Shown here: piece after piece, positions 26,772 to 35,196 of the stretch | How the letters are laid out: each line of letters starts with the position of its first letter | How positions within the stretch are numbered: position 1 is the stretch's first letter | Notes under the pieces: model-generated | Told to the model about the DNA's origin: nothing | Database searches by the model: none | The model's input: only the letters and a program-made list of their open reading frames with translations | Assembly (NCBI GenBank): GCA_937889015.1 | Contig: CALARR010000344.1 | Coordinates: 1 to 64,000, forward strand | Direction: 5' to 3' | Source: an uncultured Planctomycetales bacterium | GTDB taxonomy: Bacteria > Planctomycetota > Planctomycetia > Pirellulales > Thermoguttaceae | DNA length: 64,000 nucleotides | Translations under genes and position numbers: made by a program

Positions 26772-28355
26772 ATGGCAACCGCAAGCGCTCTGGGCAATAT
26801 CCTGCTCGACAAAGAGATCCTTCTGGAGAGCGGCACCAACGAGCTGGAGCTTCTGGTATTCGATGTGGCCGACTACACGTTTGGGATCAACGTGGCCAAG
26901 GTCCGCGAGGTCTTGCCGAGGATGGGAATCACGGCCCTGCCGCGAGCCCATCGCTCGATCCGTGGTCTGTTCAAACTCCGGAACCAGGTGATCCCTTGCG
27001 TTTCGCTGCAAGACCACCTGGGCATCGAGCCGCGCGGCGATCTTTCGGAGTCGACCATGATCCTGGCCGACTTCAATCAGCAGCAGACCGCCTTCCTGGT
27101 TGACAAGGTGGAACGCATCCACCGTCTGAGTTGGCAGGAGATTCTGGCCGTACCGGGCCTGGAGGCGCTTTCGCACACGCCGGTGACCGCCTTGGCGCGT
27201 TGCGACAACCGGCTGATCGTGATGCTGGATTTCGAGATGATCCTGGACGATGTGACGGATCAGTACTTCCGCACGGACGCCGTGGCGAACCCGGAGGGGG
27301 CGCCCCGCGAACGGCGGCGTATCCTGTTGGCCGAGGACTCGCCCACGATCCGCGAGGCGGTGGGCAATACGCTGCGCGGCAGCGGCTACACGCAACTGCA
27401 GTGTTTTGAGAACGGGGAGCAGGCGTGGGACTGGATCCAGCGGCGGTGGCAAGAGACGCAGCGCCTGGATGAGGTCGCCGACTTGCTGATCGCGGACGTG
27501 GAGATGCCGCAGATCGACGGCTTGCACCTCACCAAGAGGATCAAAGAGCACCCGGAACTGCGGCGGATTCCGGTGTTGCTGTATTCTTCGATCGTCACGC
27601 CGGACAACAAGAAGAAGGGCGCGGCCGTAGGCGCGGACGCCCAGGTCTCCAAGCCCGAATTAGCGGAAGTCGTGCGGATGGCCGACGAGTTGATCGGCAA
27701 CGCGCGGCGCGAGCAATCGGCGGCCGCCCTGCAGAGCGTGGCCGCCATGGCTCAATCGTCGCTGGCCGTCAAAGCCTCCCCCGCCAGCCGACCGGAAATC
27801 GCCCAGCCCCTGACCGCACCGCGGGAATCCCAACCCTGCGCGACGGAGCAGAACCAGCCTCCTGCGGCGGGTCACGGCGAGCCGGCGGAGGCCGCACGCA
27901 GCGCGGCGGCGCGCCGGGAAGAGCCCCGGGGTCAGCCTCAGCAGGCGCAGGCCGCGGATCGCGGCGCGCAGGCGGACGCAGGCCCGGCTCCCCAGGGCGC
28001 GAAGCCCGAGTTGTGGCCCACCTTTCATCGCGAATTGATGCAGCACAGCAACCGTTTGCACGAGTTGCTGGCACAGTTGCAGGCGGCGGACGGCGAGGAA
28101 CCGCGGCGCGAGATGCGGCGGACGCTGCACACCGTCAAGTCAGCGGCGATGGTCGTTCCGGTGGAGGTGCTGGTGCAGTGCACGCATCGGGTCGAGGATG
28201 TGCTGGAGAAGGCGGCTGGCGCTTGGCCCCTGGCCACGCTGGAACGCTACTTGCGCTGGTTGGACGAGGTGGTTTCGCTGCCGGAGCAGCGGGAAACCGC
28301 GCTGCAGGCCGGCCGAGAGCTGGAGGCCCAGTTGTCGGCCGAGCTGGCCGATTGA
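26772..28355 (+). CDS. CheV-like CheW-receiver protein fused to an HPt domain
   Basis: Chemotaxis-type signalling protein of 527 residues with three parts. CheW domain at about 20-165 (ELELLVFDVADYTFGINVAK ... RGLFKLRNQVIPCVSL), receiver domain at about 185-315 with phosphoacceptor Asp242 (LLIADVEMPQIDG), the conserved Ser/Lys pair and the acidic pocket LLAEDS, a Pro/Ala/Gln-rich linker at 320-430, and a C-terminal HPt-like helical domain with His453 in RRTLHTVKSAAMV. CheV proteins couple receptors to CheA and can be phosphorylated; an HPt on the same chain is uncommon and suggests an added phosphotransfer step. No CheA, receptor or flagellar gene is in the window. GGAGA precedes ATG 26772 at seven bases, which decides the start. 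Confidence 0.88.
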   Translation: MATASALGNILLDKEILLESGTNELELLVFDVADYTFGINVAKVREVLPRMGITALPRAHRSIRGLFKLRNQVIPCVSLQDHLGIEPRGDLSESTMILADFNQQQTAFLVDKVERIHRLSWQEILAVPGLEALSHTPVTALARCDNRLIVMLDFEMILDDVTDQYFRTDAVANPEGAPRERRRILLAEDSPTIREAVGNTLRGSGYTQLQCFENGEQAWDWIQRRWQETQRLDEVADLLIADVEMPQIDGLHLTKRIKEHPELRRIPVLLYSSIVTPDNKKKGAAVGADAQVSKPELAEVVRMADELIGNARREQSAAALQSVAAMAQSSLAVKASPASRPEIAQPLTAPRESQPCATEQNQPPAAGHGEPAEAARSAAARREEPRGQPQQAQAADRGAQADAGPAPQGAKPELWPTFHRELMQHSNRLHELLAQLQAADGEEPRREMRRTLHTVKSAAMVVPVEVLVQCTHRVEDVLEKAAGAWPLATLERYLRWLDEVVSLPEQRETALQAGRELEAQLSAELAD

Positions 28356-28802
28356 TGCCGGCGCAGTCAAGGATCGCAATTCCGGGGCTCCCGCGGCCGC
28401 GGAACGATCATTGGCAATGCGGACCTCAATAGACTGGGACCGAACCGGCCGTCGAACTCGTGCTCTTGGCGACGAACCCTCCGGGACTGAGGGAGGAATC
28501 GAGCACGACATCGCGAGCGCTGCCAAGGGCTGTTCGGCCAAGGCAGGCCGGAAGAGCGGGAGGGTCTTTCGCGCAGGCACCAAGCCGCAAAGGCGATTGG
28601 GTGTCGGAAAAGGAATGTCGTCGCTGTGCCGCCCGTTGCCCCGGAGAACCGGCCTCCCGATGGTTGGCCTCACGGCATTGCTTACCTGAGACGCAATAGA
28701 GAGGAGGAGGACTGGGCACCGTGATCTCCTCTATTTCCTCCGGTTGGGCTTTCTCGTGTGGGGCTGCCGATACGGAAATGCCCCCCAAAGCGGCCAAGTA
28801 CG

Positions 28803-28831
28803 TTGACTTGGGCGTGGCGATCCACTAATCT
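28803..28831 (+). promoter_or_regulatory. Strong sigma70-like promoter of the Gfo/Idh operon
   Basis: TTGACT (28803-28808) and TAATCT (28826-28831) are separated by exactly 17 bases; the -35 box matches consensus at five of six positions. The implied start near 28838 gives a leader of about 209 bases that includes a complete palindromic repeat. Confidence 0.6.
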
Positions 28832-28901
28832 GGGGGCATATCCAACCTGGGCCCTGTGGCCGCCATTTTCCCGTCCCGCCCGGGAGCGTTTGGCCGCTTT
28901 C

Positions 28902-28981
28902 AGAGCCGTTCCCAGAGTCTGTCGACAGTTCGGTCCTGCGGGGCCGCCCGACGTGGCTGTGATGATTCTGGGATAGGCTCT
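28902..28981 (+). repeat. 78-bp palindromic repeat, copy B
   Basis: AGAGCCGTTCCCAGAGTCTG at the left and GATTCTGGGATAGGCTCT at the right, with centre GGGGCCGCCCGACGTGGCTG. The 78-bp core (28904-28981) is equal in length to copies A, C and D. Compared with copy A, stem positions 15 and 62 change together from C-G to T-A. Confidence 0.85.
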
Positions 28982-29046
28982 TAGCTGAACCGTGGCGCAC
29001 GACGGCCCCGCGACCCAACCGCAACCTTCCTTCCGGAGAGTATTCC

Positions 29047-30381
29047 ATGAGTCAGGGGATCACTCGTCGCACTTTCGCCAAGGCGGGCGCTGCTGTCACG
29101 CTGGGAATGACGGCTGCCAGTTCGGCTCGGGTGCTGGGCGCCAACGACCGCATCCGCGTGGGCTTCATCGGCACGGCCAATCGTGGCGGCCAGTTGATCC
29201 AGGCGTTCAAAGTGCAGCCCGACGCCGACCTGGCCGTGTTGTGCGATGTGGACCAAACGGCGCTGGAGAAGGCCAACGCGCGTCTGGACGGCAAGGCCGA
29301 GTTGTGCAGTGATTTCCGCAAGCTGCTGGATCGCAAAGACATCGATGCGGTGGTGATCGCCACGCCCGACCATTGGCACGCGATTCAGACGATTTGGGCC
29401 TGCAAGGCGGGCAAGGACGTGTACGTGGAGAAGCCGCTGTCGATCACGGTCTTCGAGGGCCGGAAGATGGTCGAGGCGGCGCGGCGCTACAAGCGCGTGG
29501 TGCAGGTTGGATTGCACCGGCGGTCGTCGGCCCTGTACGCCAAGGCGGCGGAGATGATCCAGGCCGACAAGATCGGCAAGGTGACGGTGAGCCGCTGCTA
29601 TCAGTGCAGCAACATGTATCCGGTGGGGATGGGCCGCGCCAAGCCCAGCGCTCCGCCGCCGACGCTCAACTGGGACATGTGGCTGGGCCCGCGCCCCGAG
29701 CGCCCCTTCCAGGAGAACATCGCCCCGTACAAGTTCCGCTGGTGGATGCTCTATTCGTCGCAGATTGCCAACCAGGGCACGCATTTTCTGGACATGATCC
29801 GCTGGATGACCAACGACTTGGGGCCGGTGCGGATTGCGGCTCTGGGCGGGCGGTTCGTCGTGGACGATGACCGGACGATTCCCGACACGATGGAAGCCAC
29901 GTTCGAGACACCCTCGGGCCGGCTGGTGATCTTCGGCCAATATGAGGCCAGCGGCAATCCGGCCCTGCCCCAGCCCGGCTATGTCGAACTGCGCGGCACG
30001 CAGGGCACGGCGTACTTGAATGACTCGATGATCAAGATTCTGCCGGAGAAGGGGGGCCAGTTCCAGGACCACAAGCCGCGGATGGAAGAGACGGAGATCA
30101 AGGCGGCCGACCTGAAGAAGGAAGACCTGCGCAAGAGCAATATGTCGCTGACGGCCGAGCACGCGCGGAACTTCCTGGACTGCATGCGCTCGCGCGCTAA
30201 CCCCAACTGCGATGTGGAAATCGGCCACCGCTCGACGAGCTACGCGTTGTTGGGCAATATCGCCCTGGTGACCCGCTCGGTGATCGAGTGGGATGCCGAG
30301 AAGGAAACGATCACCAACAACAAGGCGGCCAGCGACCTGCTGCACTACGAGTACCGCAAGCCCTGGTCGCTGGAGGGGTAA
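29047..30381 (+). CDS. TAT-exported Gfo/Idh/MocA-family oxidoreductase
   Basis: A 444-residue NAD(P)-binding oxidoreductase with a twin-arginine signal TRRTFAKAGAAVTLGMTAAS, so probably folded before export with bound cofactor. The Rossmann loop VGFIGTANRGGQ lies near residue 40, the VVIATPDHWHAIQTIWACKA and VYVEKPLS motifs follow (the Lys of EKP is the usual catalytic residue), and the C-terminal domain has the WWMLYSSQIANQGTHFLDMI segment common in the planctomycete secreted branch. Such enzymes act on sugars or sugar-like alcohols; the exported subgroup is thought to act on carbohydrates in the periplasm. First gene of the cluster with MFS transporter, DUF4838 protein and methyltransferase, 48 bases before the transporter. 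A strong promoter precedes it. Confidence 0.93.
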   Translation: MSQGITRRTFAKAGAAVTLGMTAASSARVLGANDRIRVGFIGTANRGGQLIQAFKVQPDADLAVLCDVDQTALEKANARLDGKAELCSDFRKLLDRKDIDAVVIATPDHWHAIQTIWACKAGKDVYVEKPLSITVFEGRKMVEAARRYKRVVQVGLHRRSSALYAKAAEMIQADKIGKVTVSRCYQCSNMYPVGMGRAKPSAPPPTLNWDMWLGPRPERPFQENIAPYKFRWWMLYSSQIANQGTHFLDMIRWMTNDLGPVRIAALGGRFVVDDDRTIPDTMEATFETPSGRLVIFGQYEASGNPALPQPGYVELRGTQGTAYLNDSMIKILPEKGGQFQDHKPRMEETEIKAADLKKEDLRKSNMSLTAEHARNFLDCMRSRANPNCDVEIGHRSTSYALLGNIALVTRSVIEWDAEKETITNNKAASDLLHYEYRKPWSLEG

Positions 30382-30429
30382 AGGAAGAGTAACGCGCAGT
30401 CGGTGGCCCGGGCATAAGGACGACGGCCG

Positions 30430-31827
30430 GTGGGCAAGCTGAGCACGGTGCGCGAGTTTTTCCGCGGTCCGGCCTTGTCGGGCAACGCGGCGCGCACCTT
30501 TCGTCGTCACTTGACCTACGCGCTGCTGGACGCAACCGCCGGCGGGATTCTGCTGAACGCGCCGATCATCGCCATCAAGGCCTTTCAGGCGGCCAACTGG
30601 CATTTGCCGCTGCGCGAGGCGTATGCCGGCATCGGGATGATCGGCGCGCTGTATCTGGGCAGCCGCATGGCTTCGCGCCCGAAGATGCCTTTCGTCTTCA
30701 TTCCCGGGGTGATGGCCGGGCTGTGCAGCTTGACGATGGCCGCGGCCACAGGCAGCGCGTTCTGGTTCCTGACCCTGCTGGGCGTGGGGGCCATGTTCGA
30801 AGTGGTCACGCGACCGGCGATTACGGCGGTGCTACGGGCCAACTACCCGGTGGAGCATCGCGGCCATGCCACGGGCGAAGTGCGCAAGTGGTCGTCGCTG
30901 GCGTTCGTGGCGTCGAGTATCGTCTCGGCCACCGTTCTTTATTTGGCCGCGGAGCACGTCAAGGCGTTCGGAGGGGCCGAGTTGGCCGGTGTGGGACAAC
31001 TGTTTCTGCGCTGGTTGGCTGCGCACGCCGCGCAGTTGTTCATGGTTCTGGCCGGGTTGCTCAGCCTGACGAGTTTCGCCTGTTTCCGGCGGATTCACGT
31101 GGACGAGAAGCTGGATCTGTCCAGCCGCGCCACGAGCCCGGAAATCGGCAAGAGCTTCCGCGAAGCGATGGACATTCTGGGGCGTGACGCGCGCTATCGC
31201 CGCTATCTGATCGGGTGCTTTCTGGACAGTTTCTTCCAGATGCTCTACTTCTCGTTGATTTGGGCCTTCTTGAGCCGCGACCTGGGATTCGGCTACGTGG
31301 GGTCGAGTGCCTTGATGCACGCTTTGCCGGCCCTGGCGGCTTTTGTGGCGACGGGAACGCTGGGACGGTGGTTCGATCGGACCAATCCCTGGGTGGCCTG
31401 GGCCGGGGTCCGCTTTGCGTGGGGCGGCGATGCCTTGCTGCTGGCGGCCACGCCGATGTGCGCGGCGTTGTTTCCGCCTGCGCTGGTGCTGCTGCCCGTG
31501 CTGGGCCGAATCTTGCGGGGCAGCGTGCAAGGCGGGTGGTGGATCCTGTGGTGGCAGATCGGCGTGACGCATTTCGCCCCGCCTGGCGGAGACACCAGCC
31601 GCTACGTGGGCATCATGGTCTTCCTCAGCGGGACAACGCGACTGGTCGCCTCGCTGGCGGGGATGTTGCTGGCGCGGATGGCCGTGACGCCGCAGACGCT
31701 GCTGATCGTGGGTGGAGTGGGGGTGATTTTCGCGGGGCTCTATTCGTTGCGCCAGGCCGCCTGGGAACGACGCCAGCAACGGCCCGAAACAATCGCCGAG
31801 TTTGAACGACAGTTCGATCAACCGTGA
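30430..31827 (+). CDS. Major facilitator superfamily transporter
   Basis: A 465-residue membrane protein with about 12 hydrophobic segments (for example SAFWFLTLLGVGAMFEVVTR and LFMVLAGLLSLTSFACF) and a long cytoplasmic central loop (about 215-255). No substrate motif is recognised. It starts with GTG at 30430 behind AAGGA and ends 11 bases before the DUF4838 gene, so the three are one operon. By context it may import the sugar or sugar derivative released or oxidised by its neighbours. Confidence 0.85.
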   Translation: MGKLSTVREFFRGPALSGNAARTFRRHLTYALLDATAGGILLNAPIIAIKAFQAANWHLPLREAYAGIGMIGALYLGSRMASRPKMPFVFIPGVMAGLCSLTMAAATGSAFWFLTLLGVGAMFEVVTRPAITAVLRANYPVEHRGHATGEVRKWSSLAFVASSIVSATVLYLAAEHVKAFGGAELAGVGQLFLRWLAAHAAQLFMVLAGLLSLTSFACFRRIHVDEKLDLSSRATSPEIGKSFREAMDILGRDARYRRYLIGCFLDSFFQMLYFSLIWAFLSRDLGFGYVGSSALMHALPALAAFVATGTLGRWFDRTNPWVAWAGVRFAWGGDALLLAATPMCAALFPPALVLLPVLGRILRGSVQGGWWILWWQIGVTHFAPPGGDTSRYVGIMVFLSGTTRLVASLAGMLLARMAVTPQTLLIVGGVGVIFAGLYSLRQAAWERRQQRPETIAEFERQFDQP

Positions 31828-31838
31828 GGGTTTGCAGC

Positions 31839-34262
31839 ATGAAGTGCGCATGGGTTGTCTTGTTGCCGGTGCTATGGGCCGCGATTGCGAGCGAGGGCTG
31901 GACCGACGAGCGGATCGTGATCGCCAATGGCCGGAGCACGTATCAGATCGTGCTCGATCGCCAGGCGACCAAGGTGGGGCGTCTCGCGGCCCAGGAGTTG
32001 CAGCATTTCGTGGAGCAGGCGAGCGGAGTGAAGTTGCCCATCGTATCTCAGCCGACCGAAGGACTGGACCAGATCTTTGTCGGGCCGAATCCGGCGTCGG
32101 AGGCGGCCGGCGTGCGGGCCGAGGGGCTGCCGGCCGAAGGTTTCCGAATGAAGACCGTAGGTCCAGACATCCACATCGTGGGCGATGACGCGTATCGCGG
32201 TACGCTGGACGTGGAACGGTCCAGCGCGACGCGTTGCGGTACGTTGTCGGGGGTCTATGAGTTCCTGGAGCGGTTTGCGCGCGTGCTCTTCCTGTGGCAC
32301 GACGAGTTGGGGACCATCGTCCCGCGGCTTGAGCGGCTGGCGGTGAACGATCTGGATGTGACCGACGGACCCGATTGGTCGTACCGGGCCTTGCCCTATT
32401 CGCCGGAAGGGGCCACGCAAGGACTTTTTGGCCGCCGGCTGCGATTAGGGCACGCGCACACCGTATCTCACAGCCACGCCTGGCACCAGATCCTGCCGAT
32501 CGACAAATATGGGGCCGAGCATCCCGAGTACTATGCCGAGATCGACGGCCGGCGCCAGGCAAAGCACTACCTGGGCCACCACGGCGGTCAGGTGTGTACG
32601 AGCAACCCCGAGGTGATCGAGATCTTCGCGCGCACGGCGACCGAGTTCTTCAATCGCTTTCCGCAGCGGGATATGTTTTCCATTTCGCCCAACGACGGCG
32701 GCGGTTTTTGCCGCTGTGCCCAATGCCGGGCCTTGGATGCGGTGCCGCATGAGGCGGGACAACGCGAACCGGTGCTCACCGACCGTTTGTTGACCTTCTA
32801 CAACGCCGTGGCGGAGCGGGTGGCCAAGGTGCATCCCGACAAACTTCTGGGGGCGTATGTCTACAGCTTCTATAAGGAGCCGCCGCGGCGGACTCGCCCC
32901 CATCCGAGCCTGGCCTTGTTTCTGGCCACCAACAGTGCCCACACGCAGGGCATGCAGTGGCCGCGCGAACAGGCTTGGGAGAAGCAGTGGCTCACACTCA
33001 CGGCGCGGCTGTACAAGTACGACATCTACTATCACGGCTCGGCCTGCCTGCACCTGATTGCCCCACTCACGCAACATCTGGGCGAACGACTCAAATCGGA
33101 ACAGGCAGCCGGAATGCGGGGTGGTTACCTGTATGTGGGCCAGTCCTACGAGCAGATGGGGGCCGGGCACTGGCTCATGGCCCGGCTGATGTGGGACCAG
33201 CACGCCGACGTGGGCCAGTTGGAGAATACCTATTACGGCGCGCTGTATGGGGCGGCGGGAGAGGACGTGTTGGGCTACTACCGCCTGCTGGAACAACGGC
33301 TGCGCAAGGTGCGGTTGGAGGGAGTTGATTTAGCCGAGCCGGCCGTGGACGCCGCCTTTCGCACGCAGAACGCGGGCGGCCAAGGAGGCTATGCCCTGGC
33401 GGCCTATTGGCCGATCCTGGATCAGGCCACGGCCCTGTTAAATCAAGCCAAGGGACGAAAGCTGGACCAACTCCAGCAACGCCGGCTGGAACGACTGCTG
33501 GATCATCACGAGTTGTTGGTGTGGACCGTACGTGGGATGATCGCGGCCGGCCGATTGGAGGGCCGCTCGCAGGCCAGCCAAACGGAAGCCAAGACGCTGG
33601 TGCAGGCGGTCGAGAGACGCCAGGCGGTCATCCAGCGGCTGAAGAACTATGCCCCGACCCTGGTCAAATATCTGGAAGAGGCCGACCCGGATGAACTGAA
33701 CCGCATGTCGCCGCGTGGGCCTTTCTACCGGTTGGCGCAAGGTTGGGGCCTGGGGTCGCCGAAGCTCATTCGCCTGCCCTGCGGGACGTTCGAGAATCTG
33801 AATCCGGAACAGGTGAGCGAGAAGTTGCGCATCAACCTGGAGGGCGGCGCGACGATGGAACTGACCGGCCATCGCGTGCAGGAAGGCAAACAGGCCCTGT
33901 GCCTGCGAATTCCCAAGGAGGGTCGTGTCTCGCTGCAATTCTCGGCCGAGGCCCGACCGGGGGCCAGCTACCGGCTGATGTTTGCGCATGCCGAGAAGCC
34001 GGTCGAGCCACGCGACCCGGAAGCGTGTGTGCGTACACGCATCATCTTCCGCGACAAGAAGGGGAAGGCGGTGACTCCGACCAAGCAATACTCGTGGAAT
34101 CGGGCTGAGCTTGGGAAAGAGGCGGAGACTTGGCAAACGTCTCCCCACCTGTTTTCTGCACCCGACGGCACGCAGGCCCTCTCGATTACGTTCTTCTTCC
34201 ACTATCCTGGTATGTATTGGCTGGACAACGTGCGGCTGGAAGAGTTGGGGCAGACGCAGTAA
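31839..34262 (+). CDS. Secreted DUF4838 protein, glycoside hydrolase-like
   Basis: An 807-residue exported protein with signal peptide MKCAWVVLLPVLWAAIASEG. The N-terminal alpha/beta region (IVIANGRSTYQIVLDRQATK ... VGPNPASEAAG) resembles the first domain of alpha-glucuronidases and GH20/GH67-type enzymes. The DUF4838 domain follows at roughly 230-520 with HPEYYAEIDGRR, CTSNPEVIEIFARTA and SISPNDGGGFCRCAQCRALD. The DUF4838 family is widespread in planctomycetes and Bacteroidetes near polysaccharide loci; function is unproven but TIM-barrel hydrolase is the common view. A beta-sandwich likely forms the C-terminus (700-807). It is the third gene of the operon. GAGGG nine bases upstream supports ATG 31839 rather than a GTG at 31824. 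Confidence 0.8.
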   Translation: MKCAWVVLLPVLWAAIASEGWTDERIVIANGRSTYQIVLDRQATKVGRLAAQELQHFVEQASGVKLPIVSQPTEGLDQIFVGPNPASEAAGVRAEGLPAEGFRMKTVGPDIHIVGDDAYRGTLDVERSSATRCGTLSGVYEFLERFARVLFLWHDELGTIVPRLERLAVNDLDVTDGPDWSYRALPYSPEGATQGLFGRRLRLGHAHTVSHSHAWHQILPIDKYGAEHPEYYAEIDGRRQAKHYLGHHGGQVCTSNPEVIEIFARTATEFFNRFPQRDMFSISPNDGGGFCRCAQCRALDAVPHEAGQREPVLTDRLLTFYNAVAERVAKVHPDKLLGAYVYSFYKEPPRRTRPHPSLALFLATNSAHTQGMQWPREQAWEKQWLTLTARLYKYDIYYHGSACLHLIAPLTQHLGERLKSEQAAGMRGGYLYVGQSYEQMGAGHWLMARLMWDQHADVGQLENTYYGALYGAAGEDVLGYYRLLEQRLRKVRLEGVDLAEPAVDAAFRTQNAGGQGGYALAAYWPILDQATALLNQAKGRKLDQLQQRRLERLLDHHELLVWTVRGMIAAGRLEGRSQASQTEAKTLVQAVERRQAVIQRLKNYAPTLVKYLEEADPDELNRMSPRGPFYRLAQGWGLGSPKLIRLPCGTFENLNPEQVSEKLRINLEGGATMELTGHRVQEGKQALCLRIPKEGRVSLQFSAEARPGASYRLMFAHAEKPVEPRDPEACVRTRIIFRDKKGKAVTPTKQYSWNRAELGKEAETWQTSPHLFSAPDGTQALSITFFFHYPGMYWLDNVRLEELGQTQ

Positions 34263-34332
34263 GGCCCGGTCGGTACGGGGACTGGCTGTGCGCGGCCCAA
34301 TAAGAAATCGGTCGTAATTCAAGGAGTTCTCG

Positions 34333-34989
34333 ATGAGCGTGTTGATACTGACATTGTTGGCCGGCCTGACTGCGGATGCGTCGGCAGGCCTTTCGCCCGC
34401 GGAGAGCCAGAAGATTCAAGCCGTGATCGATGAGGTGGATCAGGCGTGCCGGCGGCGCACGGTGTATATGCTGGGGCCGGAGAAGGCCAAACGCCTGACC
34501 GAGTTGGTGCGCCAGGCCAAGCCGGCGGTGGTGGTCGAGTGCGGCACGGCGATCGGCTATTCGGGCCTGTGGATCGCGCGGGAGTTGAAGGCCGCGGGGC
34601 GTGGAAAGTTGATTACGATCGAGATCCGAGCGGAGACGGCGCGGGAGGCGGAAGAGAACTTTCGGAAGGCGGGCGTGGCGGAGTTTGTGACAGTCAAAAT
34701 TGGCGATGCTCGGCAAGTGTGCCGAGAACTGGAAGGTCCGATCGACTTCGTCCTGATCGACTGCAACGCCTCCAACTACTACCCATGCTTCGAGGGGCTG
34801 GAGAAGAAGTTGACGCCGGGCGCGATTGTGGTGGCGGACAACGCGGGCATTTCCGCCGGGGGGATGGAGGACTACTTGCAGCACGTTCGCGCCAAGTACG
34901 TCAGCCATATCGAGTGGTTTGACCTGGATATCCCTTGGGCCAAACGCGATGCCATGGAAATCACGGTGATCCAGGCCAAGGGGAACTAG
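34333..34989 (+). CDS. Class I SAM-dependent methyltransferase with N-terminal signal-like segment
   Basis: A 218-residue O-methyltransferase-like protein. Motif I is VVVECGTAIGYSGLWIAREL at about 72-91, followed by ITIEIRAETAREAEENFRKA, the acidic VLIDCNASNYYPCFEGL and a terminal EITVIQAKG. This fits the catechol/caffeoyl-CoA O-methyltransferase superfamily, usually cytoplasmic. The first 20 residues (MSVLILTLLAGLTADASAGL) are hydrophobic and end in Ala-Ser-Ala-Gly, like a signal peptide, which would put the enzyme outside, where S-adenosylmethionine is not expected. AAGGAG six bases before the ATG supports this start. It follows the DUF4838 gene by 70 bases, possibly the last gene of that operon. 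Confidence 0.82.
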   Translation: MSVLILTLLAGLTADASAGLSPAESQKIQAVIDEVDQACRRRTVYMLGPEKAKRLTELVRQAKPAVVVECGTAIGYSGLWIARELKAAGRGKLITIEIRAETAREAEENFRKAGVAEFVTVKIGDARQVCRELEGPIDFVLIDCNASNYYPCFEGLEKKLTPGAIVVADNAGISAGGMEDYLQHVRAKYVSHIEWFDLDIPWAKRDAMEITVIQAKGN

Positions 34990-34997
34990 GGGCCTTT

Positions 34998-35077
34998 GGA
35001 GCCGGTCCCCGAGCCTGTCGGCGTCTCTGTCCTGCTGGGCCGCTCGACGTGGCTGTGATGCGTCTCGGGTAGGTTCC
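34998..35077 (+). repeat. 78-bp palindromic repeat, copy C
   Basis: GGAGCCGGTCCCCGAGCCTG opposite GCGTCTCGGGTAGGTTCC, centre CTGGGCCGCTCGACGTGGCT. The 78-bp core is 35000-35077. The arms keep six consecutive pairs (CCCGAG with CTCGGG) in a shifted register compared with the other copies. It lies in the intergenic space between the methyltransferase and alpha-2-macroglobulin genes. Confidence 0.82.
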
Positions 35078-35196
35078 CATGTCCAGGAATCCACACGGTG
35101 GGCTGGTTCGTCATAGTGGAGTGGAGCGCGAAAGCAGACTTGGTGCCCGAATAGAGGGGCGTCAGGTCACCAAGGCACGAAGAAGGGAATCAGACG

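Larger units (their letters stand above)
28356..29046 (+). promoter_or_regulatory. Long intergenic leader with terminator, promoter and repeat B
   Basis: Nearly 700 bases without a gene. From left to right: a GC-rich stretch with no coding signal, a terminator-like stem at 28695-28735 (AATAGAG-A-GGAG against CTCCTCTATT, then TTCC), a strong promoter at 28803-28831, and palindromic repeat copy B at 28902-28981. GGAGAG before ATG 29047 is a ribosome binding site. The repeat therefore lies inside the predicted 5' leader of the oxidoreductase operon. Confidence 0.5.

Noticed and set aside
28460..28699. 79-codon plus-strand frame in the 28356-29046 gap
   Set aside because: Composition is random-like, no ribosome binding site and no conserved motif.
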